Below, one piece after another: positions 11,464 through 42,046 of a stretch of 64,000 nt of DNA. A model generated the notes under the pieces. It had not been told where the DNA came from, ran no database searches, and saw only the letters and a program-made list of their open reading frames with translations. The stretch's first letter is position 1, and each line of letters opens with the position of its first letter. Origin of the DNA: Prosopocoilus inquinatus (taxonomy: Eukaryota; Arthropoda; Insecta; Coleoptera; Lucanidae); the NCBI GenBank assembly GCA_036172665.1, contig CM069878.1, forward strand, positions 24,169,501-24,233,500, read 5' to 3'. A program made the translations under genes and the position numbers.

Positions 11464-11792
11464 TTAGAAAAATTTTGTGCAAATCGTTTTTGATTGCAGT
11501 GAGAACCTCGAGCAGCCTCTGGACAGCTGTTTCAGCCCTGCTTGGGGCTTCTTCAGCAGAAACGTAGCTCGACATTCCCACTGCAGACCAAAAACGACTT
11601 GCCCAATTTATTCGCAAATGCGATGTAAGAATGATGAACATATAAAATAGCGACATCTTACTATCGCTTTTTGACCTAACATTGCAGTAGGATAGACAAA
11701 TTGAAGCGGGATTTGCTCCTAATGAGTCCCCCATGCAAGGCGGCCATGCTTGCTGTCAAAAAGCGATAGTAAGATGTCGCTATTTTATATGT
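11464..11792 (-). mobile_element. Family B element, best copy, retrozyme-like
   Basis: A 329-bp insertion flanked by an exact 13-bp direct repeat TGAATATTTTATT (11451-11463 and 11793-11805), a length typical of retrotransposition rather than cut-and-paste. It carries an intact-looking hammerhead core (11506-11573, minus). A roughly 39-bp inverted pair (about 11637-11676 with 11755-11793) contains ATAGCGACATCTTACTATCG. No protein is encoded. Relatives: 2323, 6595, 10341, 15490, 16330, 48250 and 58316. Confidence 0.75.
11506..11573 (-). ncRNA. Hammerhead ribozyme candidate, intact core
   Basis: On the minus strand the order is: stem I strand GUUUCUG; core CUGAAGA; stem II AGCCC-CAAGCA-GGGCU (5 bp, 6-nt loop); GAA; short palindromic stem III ACAGCUGU; cleavage triplet GUC; then stem I partner CAGAGGC. 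A second block, UCGAGC with GCUCGA, extends stem I beyond a small internal loop. All invariant core positions (CUGANGA, GAA, NUH) are present. A palindromic short stem III is known from dimer-acting hammerheads of animal retroelements. Activity is inferred, not shown. Confidence 0.65.
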
Positions 11793-11805
11793 TGAATATT
11801 TTATT

Positions 11806-13745
11806 GTTTTACACGAATCAAGGCCTACTATAATTCGCATAAAAGTAACAAATAGATTAATTTGCTCACAGCTCGGCTTCGAAAATAATACCAACATGTT
11901 ATATATTTTTGAAAATCTTGAAAAATACCCTTTTTGACAAAGTCAAAGCCAACTGTGACTTCCATTTAAAAAGCAAAGGTTTGGTTCGTATCTCGACTAT
12001 TATGAACTTTTCATGTAATTTAATTAAGAAACAATGATCTACGTTAAAAGTCGAATAAAAAGTGCAATATCTTTAAAAATAAAAAAGTTACTTGCATTTG
12101 AAGATTTGGTGAATTTTTCGTTTTTCGACTGTACCACGAAAACAGTAAGAAACAGCAAATTTTTGATTTAACCATTGAAATTGGCATAAAAAGTTGACCC
12201 AATATTGCGTGCTTAGTTTCTTTATATTTCCATGATTAACGGAGATACCTACAGAATACCATCGAAAATGGGACAGCCTGTCCACATAATGCTATTTTCG
12301 CACTTTCTGGAAGCGTTGAGTCACTTTGTATAAATGTAAATAAAAGAATATTTACAATTATTGTAACATATTGAAATTCCATGCGAAACTCAGGAAAAAA
12401 AATTATAGTCACCACGATTTCTACTCTTGGTTTTTTCATGAATATGATTCCTGGGCTGGTAGATCGCCATTCTCCGCAATATCAGCTGCCGCTTCGCTGA
12501 TGCGGATGTTACCTGATAATTAATTAATTAAATATTTGTATAAACATTTTTTTATTTTATTATTTAACTGTTTATTATTATACGCGCTTACCTACATCGG
12601 TAAAAATTGACTTTTATGCAACGGCTTTTAAAAGATTCGATTTTAGAATTTAGATCGTAGATTTTTTTCTATAGAAATGTATTGTTATTTACTGTTTTAC
12701 AAAAGACTAGTTTTTCATGTAATTCAAGTTTTCTTCAATTAAAGGCCGTTTTTTTTAACAAAAAGTTGGTAATCCTAGAGAAAGCTAATAAAAATAAGTC
12801 ATATTTTTTTTAAATACTTTTTGAGTCGTTTTAATGTATAATTTAAATTATGCAAGAAATTGAACCAAATTTTAGAAAAGAATCCTCAGAGTAAATTTAT
12901 TATATTTTTTTATTCAAAATGATGAAACAACTGTCAGACATCGATATCTTTGTTTCTATAAAAGTTTTCATTGATATATAAGCCGAACTGCATAGGTTTT
13001 ACTTGGTTTTAATTTAGTGATTTAATATAAAAAAAATTAAAATCTCTTTCACCCCTGATTTGTAAATTTTCCCACTTGCAGGAACTTTATTTTATCTAAA
13101 AAATAAGATCAGTTTTATGTAGTCTTGCGTGTAAAGTATTTTCAGCAGCAAATACGCCTTGGACAAAATATGGAAAACCAATTTCTTTAATATTTTACAG
13201 AAAAATATTAGACAATCGGTTCTTTCCGAGTTAATTTAGAATTAATAATAAAAATAATTTACTTGATTTGGACACCAGGTATAAATATTCTGGAGACTAT
13301 TTATATTTTATTTGTGCCTATTCTGCACATACACGCGCCTTTTTTAGACGCCTAAAATAGACTTTTTTAGTGCCTAAACTTCCGTAATCTAATTAATATT
13401 TATTTGAAGGTGAACCTAGGATGCATTTTTTTCAAACCTTTTGAAGATAGTTGCCAAAAGACGGATAAGACTATTATTAATATGAACATTTTTATGCGTT
13501 TTATGCGCAAAAAAATTAACATTTTCACAATCGGATACAAAAAAAAACAGCAGTTTGCGGACGTTGACTCAATGTTTGTATTAAAACACTAGTCTATTGC
13601 GAATTATTACAACACTCAACTCAACAATTTCGATTAAGGTTTCGGTTCGCGCTCGGAACATGTAATACTTTACTATCATTCCGCAAAGATTGCGTAGTAT
13701 TCGATTGGATTCGAAAGCGGAAAGTGTTACGACAACGCTCACAAA
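11806..13745. other. Intergenic region upstream of aminotransferase copy 1
   Basis: No exon or repeat with clear ends. The last 150 bp before 13746 presumably hold the promoter and 5' UTR, but no core element can be assigned. Confidence 0.45.
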
Positions 13746-22417
<8,672 letters not shown>

Positions 22418-22452
22418 GGGGGGACACTAATCCTGTCTGTTGTCTTTTGGAA

Positions 22453-22458
22453 AATAAA
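22453..22458 (+). promoter_or_regulatory. Poly(A) signal of aminotransferase copy 1
   Basis: AATAAA 36 bp after the stop codon. Confidence 0.7.
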
Positions 22459-22584
22459 TGCTTTTTAAAAACTGCTTGGAAAATTTCGAAGTTTCTCCTA
22501 CATTAGCATAAAATCAATTGAGATTGAGAAAAATTTGTAATGATCATAAAAAATTAAATTACCTCACAACGAAAAAATTATTTT

Positions 22585-22890
22585 AAGTATTTTTCGCGAC
22601 TAACCAGTTACGTGTGGTTAAGCGAAATAAGAAATAAGTAACCACTGCATTTTTCTGAGTGACAGTAACTGTTGATATGACGTATGTTACTCCGGTTACT
22701 ATTTTCCTAAAATGGTCAGAGAGTTGTCGAACATTACTGTCTCTCTCTGTCTCAGTTCTACACAAATCCGTGGTTCTGTGTGTTAACCTCAACTTAATTC
22801 AATCAAAACTTTCTTTGTAACAGTTAAATACTCAATTCATAGTTAGACTGTTGCACAGACAACAACTAAAGCAGACGTTCCACCTATATG
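22585..22890 (-). mobile_element. Repeat X, partial copy 1
   Basis: Starts AAGTATTTTTCGCGACTAAC and continues through CAGAGAGTTGT and TTAACCTCAACTT. It matches, in inverse orientation, the sequence on both sides of the hAT element at 28060-29365. Non-coding. Confidence 0.55.
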
Positions 22891-25739
22891 CACTTTTATG
22901 CACCCCATCAAATCGAAAATTGTCTACAACTAAACTAGGTATCACTGGCGTCAGTTGTAGATACAGTAAGTCTGTAAAGTAGTCAACAGGTCTTTTATTC
23001 TTCTGGTCTACACAACCCACCATTACAGTTCAATTTCCGCCAAGCAATGACGACTTGTTCCGAATAGGCACGATCACTGTATTTTTGTAGTATTTGTAAA
23101 CATTACATTTCACACATCTCGACATTCGCAACCTGAGAACGAGAATTATAAGATTGTAAATAATTTTAGCAAATTTTGCATAATCATATTTAATGCATAC
23201 GCTGAAGGAAATTTAAATTGAGTTGCAATTATATAGAAGTTAGAACTTAAAAATATACTTCTGCATAATGTACATGTGAGAGGTGTGACATAAACAATGA
23301 TCTGGTATGGGGTGTAGAGTGAGAGGTATCGCGACGAACATCAAAGAGAGAAAAAACTAACCTCGATCAGCCGAGTCGGGGCAAAACGTGAAAACATTCG
23401 TTGTCTGCGCGTTCAGTTAGCCAGTTTTTTGGATTTTGTGGGGTCGTTTTTTCGATTTTAAATTATATAAAGTGACTTATCAAGTTTTTATTTATTATTT
23501 AACATTCATTGATTTAGCGTCTAGTTTTTACGGGATATTTTAAATTGATTTTGAATGTCATTTTATTAGATTTTTAGTTTTATGTGAGTGATTATTTTAC
23601 TTTAAAAAGATAAGCAGATTTCTGAATTATTTTTTATTATAATATTTCAATAATCGCGTTAATAAAATGGAGAATACCTACTTGTTTCGCTGATGTTTGC
23701 ATAAATATGCGACAAAAAGATGTAAATATATCCATCCACAGAGAGGGTAGACACATTTTAAAATTACTTAAAATATTGAATATATTTCGTGTTACACGCA
23801 TGTGCAAATTGTAAAAATAGATAGTCTAATTTAAAATTGGAATATGAACTATAAATTACGAAGTTCATTAAGGCCGAGTTAAATGAGTGGTCAAATTGCA
23901 CAGAAAGGTCAAGTCAACGGTCCGACTAAATCCTCTGACCAATCAGCAATTGAAAAAAGTGATCACGTGATTTGGTCTGTGCACTCTTCGCTTAAGCCGG
24001 CAATACATGTTCCAATAATTTCACGTAAAAATTCATGTAAACATGTGTGTATAAATTCATGAATTGTAATTCGCAATACACGTTTCAATTATATTAATAA
24101 AAAGATGTTCCGTTAAATAGTAATTTAGAATGTTAATGTTGATGAAAATGGTAACTCATTAATGCTTCTAACTTCAAGTTATTTTCTTTGAATAGCTGGG
24201 AATGTTGGATTATGTTATCAAGGGTATCATCCAAACGGAGAGCACTTGGTTATCAATGATTAAACTATCTTGAAGCTAAAATTATTTATAAACATATACC
24301 CACAAGAACTAGCTGAAGTCGTTCTTCATTCATCTGAGTCAACAGCCAACAGCAACAATCAAAGCCACTAGAATTTACTAAAATTTCACGTCAAAAACCT
24401 TGAAAAATAGAACTTGCTCTATGTTGTCAATTTTACACGTATAAATTCATGTAATTCTTTTTTCTCACTATACACGTTGAAAAATAGGTTTTGTCATAAA
24501 TTACATGTAAATTTCATGCAATTTATGATCATGTATTGCCGGCTTTAGCATTCTCTCTTACCTTATTTTTATCACAAATTGTCCTGTTCGTTCGCCTAGG
24601 ATGGCCGCAAACGAAATTTAAACGTTAGACAGTAGACATAAACCCCTGTGATTCCGAATATGCAAAATATTTATTGCGATTTGTTTTTGATTGGCTAGTT
24701 TTTTGCGTATCCGGATGCATCTGAACTAAGCTTTCATTTGCCCCAAACCACGTGGTATCGGCCATTTCTAATCTTTGTTACTCTTAGGGAATGCTCATAT
24801 TATCTTTCTCTCTGTAATGTTAAAACTTATTCAAAATGACGCTAGACTCATCTAACCTTATTACATCATTGGACATAAACGACATATGATTGTTTTATTC
24901 ACGACCTACTAGATTTCACGAGACGACGTCCCTATACGGCCTGGGCAATTTGCTAGTTCAAGTGTTTCTGTGTTGACGCCACTTCGCCAAAAAACCGGAA
25001 ACGGATGTATATCCGTGACGTCATTTTTGACAGATGTCAGCTTCTTTGACAGTTTCGCGTATATGCTCAGTAAAGTTGTGTTTCTTTGCTCAGGTTGGCT
25101 CAGGTATAGTTTTCTGGCGGTATCGGTAGACATTACTAATTCTACAAATGATTTAATTACGGCCAAATCTTAATTTAATGGTAAAGTAGTTTGAAATTTT
25201 ACACGGTAGGTACAAAATAAAAAAATCGTTTTCTTAACTTTCCTTACTCAAACTTCTTTAGTCTTCTTTCTTCTTTGGTTGTTGTGGCACAAAGAGGAAC
25301 TCTATAATGTAACGTAAAAATTACTTGCCCTGTTTGACAAATTTATTCTGATCCTGGCTTCCGAAGCTTTATAATGTAATTTCGTGCTCAATTACGTTAT
25401 TTCTTTCAATAAAAATAATTTAATAATTATAACAAAGTAGTTTTAATTAATTCGCACCGTTGCACTGTCATAAATGTGCATTTGACGTTTGCGACGTTTA
25501 AGTGTCAGAAAACTTCGAAATGTCGACTTTAAATTTATTTTATGTGGGAAATATTTTCCCTCATGTTAAGGCAGAATCTTATGTTCTTTAGCCTTGTTCA
25601 TTTTTTATATCAAATGTAATATTTTAAAATTTTTATTAACGCTTGCCATAAAATTTGGCAGCTTAACTAAAAATTTCCCATCCCATTAAACTGTGTACAA
25701 TTTTCATATTAACACCCGATGTTTCCTAGGGTCCATAAT
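22891..25739. other. Intergenic, nothing recognised
   Basis: No coding exon seen. A short higher-GC stretch around 23330-23450 contains GCGTTCAGTTAGCC, which resembles an insect initiator (TCAGT), but no gene can be tied to it. Confidence 0.4.
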
Positions 25740-26555
25740 AGGTGCTTTCTTTCGCTCACAAAATCGTGATCCAAACGTGTTTTGATTCAAATACAGACGT
25801 TCTTTTCTACGAATCTCTCTATTTTTAAAACTTGTTTCGATTGAATTATTGTTATTTACAAATGAACTGTCAATCAAAAATTCAAGTCAGGCGTTTTATT
25901 AGGTATATTCGTTTTAGAAATGCTGGGTTTGCCACAATAGCGTCATCGTCAAGTAGCTGATGCCCAGCTAGGTCAAGTTATGCTTGCATCAGAAATTGAT
26001 CTAAAACGAATAGTTTGTGATGGGCAAGTTGTACCCAGAGAAAAGAAAAATGTTAAATCAACATAATTTTCGTTTAGATACGTTCAATGCATTCATTTAT
26101 TTAAAAGAAAAGCCATTATGTATTCTATTCAAGTAAAAAAAAATGTTTGAATCAACAAGAAACTGCTTGAATTAATGTAAAGTGTGCATCATTCAAATAA
26201 ATAAATGCATCAACTGTATTCAAACAAAGATTTTTCTGTGTGATGAACACCGACCTTGCTGAAAAATAATTAAATTAAGGTTAAGTAAACAATACTTTGG
26301 TGTTGACGCAACTAAACCCTACTCTGGAGTAGGTGCACATTGCGTCAACACCAGCGTTGCCGTAGTGGCAATTAAAACGAATACGCCAATGTCAAATACC
26401 GCATGCCGAAAATCTAAAACGAATACACATTTCGTTGACGCAGGTGACTTGCGGCAACCTAAGTCATCTAAAACGAATATACCTATTGCAACAACTACGA
26501 ATTTCTAGTCCAAACTATTCGAAACACGATTCAAATTTTTAAGCGAAAGAAAGCA
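25740..26555. mobile_element. Small TIR element (AGGTGCTTTCTTTCG ends), copy 1, interrupted
   Basis: Begins AGGTGCTTTCTTTCGCTCAC and ends AAGCGAAAGAAAGCA. The body is split by the insertion at 25901-26484. The second copy is at 49886-51109, split by a different element. Confidence 0.7.
25901..26484. mobile_element. 584-bp TIR element (AGGTATATTCG ends), copy 1
   Basis: Ends AGGTATATTCGTTTTAGA and TCTAAAACGAATATACCT, flanked by ATT on both sides. The near-identical copy at 45663-46241 suggests recent movement. No coding capacity. Confidence 0.85.
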
Positions 26556-26639
26556 ATGATTACTTTTACACACATCTTACAACAATACTAATTAATGTCG
26601 TGTGCGTTCAAAATTTCATCATTCGCTTGTTAATTTCTT

Positions 26640-26790
26640 GTTTGATTTGGCAATATTACTTTTTTGGCTTTTACAGTCTTATGCAATAATTAATTTCAAA
26701 CCCCAGGTTAAATGAAAGTGGCTTATTTTGTTGTCATTTGGTCTCGCCTTAGAAATTTGGCAAACGAATTTTTCAACACAGTATTTATAA
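26640..26790 (+). repeat. Decayed right end of the 8087-9915 TIR family
   Basis: Contains TAGAAATTTGGCAAACGAAT followed by TTTTCAACACAGTA, matching the right end of that element; its own left end is absent. Confidence 0.6.
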
Positions 26791-27597
26791 TAATAAAATG
26801 CACAATATTCTTATTTATTATTAGTTTATTTTTTCTTTGTAGCTTGCTCGTTCGTTTTGCGCCAATGTTATATTTATTTTTTTCATATTTAGTTTGTAGA
26901 GATTACTAATCAACACAAGAACGATTGATTTCTTTTATTTCTAGCAACGCCTCCAGTATTTTTCTTTATGTTTTTCAATATCCCAACGCTATAATCTTGG
27001 TAAAAGAACACTTTGAATTTCAGAAACCAGGTATTTAGTACTTCAACTATTTTTATATTAATTTTAAATAATTCTTTAATGTATGTATGTACTTTTGAAT
27101 CACTGGGGAAAATAATTGCATAATTCAATATGAATGAAAATATCATCTTTTGCTCGGCAATTTTCGTGGCGCCTTCGGGTCTGATAGTGGCTAGACTCTA
27201 GTGGGAATATTTTCAATCTCAATCATAGATTATCTCAATTTTAAAACATCCGCGCAGAAGGGGAGGAAGATATTTTTAAGTCCTCCGGTCTTAGTTCTCG
27301 GTTGCACTAGGCTCAAAATTAATTTCCGAAGTACAACCAACTAAGTGTATGCCATCTCGCGGTAAAATTTTAATACATAAATCTGGTGCAAAATTTCTAC
27401 AGGGCTGACAGGTCTGCTTTAGTTGTTGTCTGTGACTGTTGTCATATTTAAAAATGCAACCGCCACAAAGCCTGTAACCGTAACCGTTTTGTTTTGGTGA
27501 ATCTTACTAACTGTGACCTATTCTCGTGACTGTGACGTCACATTCTGCTGACCATGCTAACCGGTTAGTCGCGAAAAATGCCTACATAAGTGTATTA

Positions 27598-27717
27598 GAC
27601 GTTTACGATAATTGGAGCGGTACATGGATCGGGGTAGAAAAGTAAGATAGAACGAATGCGTTTAAGAGTGAGAGAATAGATTCACCGGTATATACCGCTC
27701 TAATTATCGTAAACGCC
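27598..27717. mobile_element. 120-bp hairpin MITE
   Basis: Arms GACGTTTACGATAATTGGAG and CTAATTATCGTAAACG-type inverse, continuing to GCGGTA/TACCGC. Flanks are TTA and TAT, so TA is the likely target duplication. Confidence 0.7.
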
Positions 27718-28059
27718 TATTGCATCTAGCGGTTATAACCGTGACGTCAGTAATGACGACTTTAGAAATAACCGATACGAAAATACAACGGTCCAATTAC
27801 CATAAGTAAGCGGTTGTAATAACATTAAGGTATATTTCGCGACTAAGCGGTTACGAATAGCGTGGTTAGCAGTAGTTAGCGGTAATGACGTCACGGTTAC
27901 GAGAATACGTAACAGTTAGTAAGATTCGCCAAAATGAAACAGTTACGGTTACAGAATTTGTGGCGGTTGCATTTTTAAATTTGACAACAGTCCAACCTTG
28001 AATTGTGTATTTAACTGTTACAAAAAAAAGTTGTGATGGAATCAAGTTGAGGTTAGCGC

Positions 28060-29365
28060 CAGTGTTGCCAGACGATCAAAATTTATGTCACCAGAGAAAA
28101 CTCTGACAGACTTGATAAAAATTGTGAACTTGTCAAATCTGAAAGCTTAGAATTTTTTTAAGTGTCACCTGTGATATCGTGTTTAAAAAATTACAGGAAA
28201 CTGTAATTGCCTATTAGGAGTATTTTTTTTGCTTTCGATTGTAAAATGTCGTCCGTGTTTAAATTTTCTAATTCTAACAAAACTAAAAATTAGCGTTGTA
28301 AATGGGATTATTAACCGGTTATTTACCGGTTAATTGTCCGGTTAATAACACTCGGTAAATTACGTTATTTACCTATGGTTATTTATTTTGAATTTGGCGC
28401 AAATTCTTTAGGGATATTGCAATTGAAATTTTTTAAGTTTTTTTGTTTTTAACGATTAGTGAAGTCAAAATAACGCTGTTTTATGACGTTATAAATGTTA
28501 ATAAAACGGAAAACGGAAAGGAAAATCTGAAATACAATAATTTACAAAGTGCACTTGTCATTTTTGCATTGAAGGTTACGAATATAAAAACTTTCTCGAA
28601 ATTCCACACACATTTCACCTTATTGTCCACCCTAGGGAGGAAGTTCTATTACTTCCTCTACCTGTACTTATTATAATGCTTCCGGTTATAAGATCATAAC
28701 ATAACCTTTAAATATTAGAAAATTATTTTTAAACTTTCAATGGAGACTTAAAATTGAAAACAATATACGTTCATTACACTTTTATCAGTGTCTGATTATA
28801 GTTTAAAAACCATTTTCTTACAATTTTTATGAGACAAGAGTCAATTTCAACTTTTAATTATTAAGAAAAAGATTATTTTCTCATAAAATCAGGATTGTGT
28901 GGTAGCAGTATTTGGTCTTTTCTGAAAGATTAAGTAAAAAGCAACACAATAGAGCCAGTTTCAATTCATTTTGTTATTTACTTTATTTACCGGTAAAAAA
29001 TCCGGTAAATTTAGTCAATTATATAATTTACCAGTAAATTTACAACACTACTAAAAATATATGAATTTGTACAAGAGTCTAAAATTTACGAAGAAAAAGT
29101 GCCTTCTTGCAAATATTTTTAAATTGGGAAAAATACTGACGATTAACATTTGTTGACAGATGGTCGATATTCGATATCGCAAAAAGACACGTCTCAACTT
29201 TTATCATTGAAACTTAAAATCATTTTAATGTTATAAATTTCTTTTTATTTATATTTTATGAAAAAGCACCAGTTAGTCCCGAGTTTTTAAAAATAATCAC
29301 CAGGTAATTAATGAATAACAAAAATCTCCAGATCTGATGATAAATCACCACCTCTGGCAACACTG
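28060..29365. mobile_element. Non-autonomous hAT element
   Basis: Ends CAGTGTTGCCAGA and TCTGGCAACACTG, with 8-bp flanks GTTAGCGC and GTTAGCAC (one mismatch). It is inserted in repeat X and contains another hAT element (28291-29050). Confidence 0.85.
28291..29050. mobile_element. Nested hAT MITE rich in TTACCGG
   Basis: Ends TAGCGTTGTAAAT and ATTTACAACACTA are flanked by an exact 8-bp duplication CTAAAAAT (28283-28290 and 29051-29058). Both ends have arrays of TTTACCGG/CCGGTTAA. Relatives with TAGTGTTGT ends are at 50111-51085 and 51115-51630. Confidence 0.9.
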
Positions 29366-29588
29366 GTTAGCACGCAGAACGACGGATCTATGCACAGATC
29401 AAGATCTATGCAGAACTCGCTGAATAAGAGAGAAATAATGTTCCACAACTCTCTGACCAGGTTAGGAAAATAATAACCAGAGTAACATACGTTACTCATA
29501 TCAAGTTTAACTCACAAAAATGCAATGGTTATTTATTTCCCCTGACAACACGTAACCAGTTACTCGCAAAAAATACCTTATTGCAACC

Positions 29589-30324
29589 GGTAAATCGCCA
29601 AAAAATTCTAATTGGTTTGGGTTTAAGGTTATGTTACTTATGCCCGATTTCTTTTTTTGTATCGATAATAGTTTCCGAGGATACTACCTGACAGATAAAT
29701 TTATCCGTAGGTGAAGAAATCGAGCCTTAGAGATCATCTTGTAATCATTAATCATTATAAAGAAATACGCTCACTTTCTAACAACTCTTAAATGCGTTAA
29801 ATCGTCGAATAAGTACTACAATTTCTTAAAAGAAATAAAGACCAATCAACAAAATAAGCCAAGCTCAATTTTAAGGTTATTTCTTACGTTATATTTAATT
29901 TTAATTAGTAATACTTACATAGGAAGAATTGCATTTACAAAATATAAAAAAGTAAAATCTGTAGAATTATAACTATCATTTATTACTATTAAATTAAAGA
30001 ATTGTAAGTTCTCTTACAAAAATGCATTAAATTTCAAATAGTTATGTATCAACAGTAAAAGCTCTGTATAACCTTCCGATAATTTTTAGAAAGTATATTT
30101 TAGAGTAAATTAAAAATATCAAATAAGTACAATGAATAATTAATTATTATGACTTATCGTCACAGAGATAATTTTAAGATGACACACTAACCTAACCATT
30201 TCATAACCTTTGTGCCCTTAGAGGTCAAAGTAAATTAATAACTTCATCGCCTAGAAAGGTCAAGCATTCGTAAAATTTCGAGCTCGTATTTTCAAAAAAA
30301 GAGCGACAGGTACACCTCGTTAAC
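29589..30324. other. Intergenic region upstream of aminotransferase copy 2
   Basis: No repeat or exon recognised. The promoter of copy 2 presumably lies in the last few hundred bases, but no motif can be assigned. Confidence 0.45.
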
Positions 30325-40003
<9,679 letters not shown>

Positions 40004-40116
40004 GATAATGTTATTTATGTCCTCTCTGTTGATGATCTTAGGCCCAACACCCCGCTTGATAGGTTGCATTTAAGGACATGTTGCATTTATACAATATTTA
40101 TTAGATTATCATTGAA

Positions 40117-40122
40117 AATAAA
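40117..40122 (+). promoter_or_regulatory. Poly(A) signal of aminotransferase copy 2
   Basis: AATAAA 114 bp after the stop codon. Confidence 0.65.
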
Positions 40123-40623
40123 TGAAGGAAAGTGTTCATTTGACATTATTATTACCCCTTCCTCGGTATTCATTTAAAATAGATTGAGTAGCGAGTGAGC
40201 AATTCTCTTAATAAAGAACACTGTTTTAGGAAGTTTTATGAACCTTACAGTTTACAGCATTATTTTTCAGGACAGATGAGAAAAAAATGCATAAACAGAA
40301 ATGGGAGAAAGATGATAAATGTGAAGCTAAGTTTCAGTTTATAGTCAAGAAATTAAGAAGTTAAAAAAGTAAGATTAAAAATTTTGGATTCAGTAATACT
40401 CAGGGACAGCAATTAATGGATTATCATTATCTGAAATGACCTCTAAACAGCTCATACAATTTATAATAACTTTTGCATTTGTTTTGTTTAAAGGAGGTAT
40501 ACATACAAGTAAACATCCTTACAAAATTTTATTTTTACTTAGAAATAAAACATCTATCATCATATTACCTTATAGTCCTTATAGATTTAAATATATAAAA
40601 ATGATACGTAATAAATACAAAAA

Positions 40624-41220
40624 TCAAGCTCCCAATTGCTTATATAAAATGGGTACATAATTATCCCACTCAGCCTGGTAGAAATTTCCAGCGACAGGAT
40701 CACCGAGCTTGTACTTTGCTGCGAACTTCTTAATCGAGAATTTTCCACGATCGTCACCAGATCTATTAGTCAAGCGTTTCTCATCGAAGGCCAATTTTCC
40801 GTTTTGCTTGTAAATTAGAAATACGTAACGATGAAGGCCAGTTCCTTCAGGAGGTCCAGAGCCCACATATTCTGAAAGTGTTTCTCCTTTAGAAATATCT
40901 GATCCGGGGATGTTTCCGACAAGCCAATGGTGCCATTCCCTGAATGTGTGTTCCTTCCGGCTGGGAGCATCGGGATCAGTCATGCAGACGGTGTAAAAAG
41001 CACTATTATCAGCCGTCCATTTCAGAGATGGAATGTCCTTGACCTGAGTTGGTGTGAGTATATTGCCAAGATCAACTTTAGCACCGGAAGGATAATTTAC
41101 TTCGAGAACTTCTTTAGGAGTTTTATCAAGCACATCTGGGACTACTTCGTGTTTTTCCATGTTTTTAGCCAGCGAAGAGAAAAATCGGTAAGAAAAAGCG
41201 TTTCGACGTAGAGCAAGCAT
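40624..41220 (-). CDS. Phosphatidylethanolamine-binding protein (PEBP1-like)
   Basis: A single uninterrupted exon from the first ATG (41218-41220) encodes 198 residues of the PEBP/RKIP family, which bind phospholipid headgroups and can modulate kinase signalling. The pocket signatures are [20 protein letters not shown] (residues 82-101) and GTGLHRYVF with His130-Arg131. The fold is complete up to the C-terminal [10 protein letters not shown] second Met at residue 21 matches the usual family start. The preceding 20 residues (Arg, Ser, Phe-rich, no acids) look like a mitochondrial targeting peptide or an extra start. Lack of introns is notable but no poly(A) scar is seen. It is convergent with aminotransferase copy 2, with 620 bp between stop codons. 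Confidence 0.94.
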   Translation of the reverse strand: MLALRRNAFSYRFFSSLAKNMEKHEVVPDVLDKTPKEVLEVNYPSGAKVDLGNILTPTQVKDIPSLKWTADNSAFYTVCMTDPDAPSRKEHTFREWHHWLVGNIPGSDISKGETLSEYVGSGPPEGTGLHRYVFLIYKQNGKLAFDEKRLTNRSGDDRGKFSIKKFAAKYKLGDPVAGNFYQAEWDNYVPILYKQLGA

Positions 41221-41235
41221 TTGTAAATTTTTCAA

Positions 41236-41574
41236 AATGAATGAGTAAATGCAAGAAACGGTGTTCAGAGTAACACATAAATTAGGTTAAAAAGTGACGT
41301 CTCATATGTCACATGTTTGGTTTATCAGTACAGGTGTTATCAGCAAAATCAGTCTTGCCAAAACTGAATGTACTATGATGCTCAACAAAAACGATACCCC
41401 TGAAGGTAACGTAGTAATTTTAGCGACTCCCAACACTAGTCACACTGCATAGCGCTCACGAAGCGTTACGTAGCTTTGTTCCTAGCTGAACTGGGTCAAA
41501 TTTTTTGAGAAATCTAGCCGAACCGCTACTACCTTTTTGCGTTATTTGATCAATAGGATCTTAGAATTGATTCC
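41236..41574. other. Intergenic, nothing recognised
   Basis: Upstream side of the PEBP gene; presumably holds its promoter. Confidence 0.45.
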
Positions 41575-42045
41575 ATTTTTAGATAATTGAAATTAACCTC
41601 CGTCCACAATAATTTTTATATCCGTAGATACGTATTTCGGCAGCTAAGCTCCCATCTTCAGTACGGTACCAACTTAAAAGCACTAAAAGATGTCTAAAAC
41701 AACCTAATCACACTGACAAAATCATAAAAATGTTAAACCTAACAACAATCTAATCATCCTAAAAGATATATATGTATAAACGTAAGTAAATATAAATTAA
41801 TATGTGAAAATCTAAAATAAACTATATATATTATGTATAAATCGGGGAAAAAAATGTGAACACCTAAAATTAACTGTCAGATACCTTACAAATAAGAGCT
41901 AACCAAACAACACGGAAATGCGAAAATAAATAGTCCAAAGACCCCGAAAAATCTTCTTATTCTAACGAATAAATAAGGATATAATTCCCTGTTATTTGAT
42001 ACCTAAAGACCTAAAAATCCTGAAAAATAAAATAAAATATACATA
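41575..42045 (-). mobile_element. Left arm of palindromic element enclosing the Penelope insertion
   Basis: This arm is the inverted counterpart of 45055-45540 (shared AACCTCCGTCCACAAT end, AAAATCTTCTTATTCTAACG and CCTAAAAATCCTGAAAAAT). It matches the short palindrome at 16750-17310 and carries an intact-looking hammerhead motif at 41621-41670. Confidence 0.75.
41621..41670 (-). ncRNA. Hammerhead-like motif, left arm
   Basis: Minus strand: stem I CCGUA with UACGG (5 bp), CUGAAGA, stem II GGGAGC-UUA-GCUGCC (one mismatch), GAA, stem III AUACGUAU, triplet AUC. Core bases are complete. Confidence 0.55.
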
Positions 42046-42046
42046 T

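Larger units (their letters stand above)
27405..29588. mobile_element. Repeat X, copy 2, with nested insertions
   Basis: An imperfect palindromic repeat with CGCGACTAA near both inner ends (about 27560 and 27838) and GTAACCG-rich internal repeats. Its right part is the inverse of 22585-22890 and is split by the hAT element 28060-29365. A 120-bp MITE (27598-27717) is nested in the middle. Confidence 0.55.

Noticed and set aside
10108..11897. Several 65-130-codon frames on both strands
   Set aside because: They match each other because they run through inverted family B copies. There are no start context, splice sites or family motifs, and frames differ between copies.
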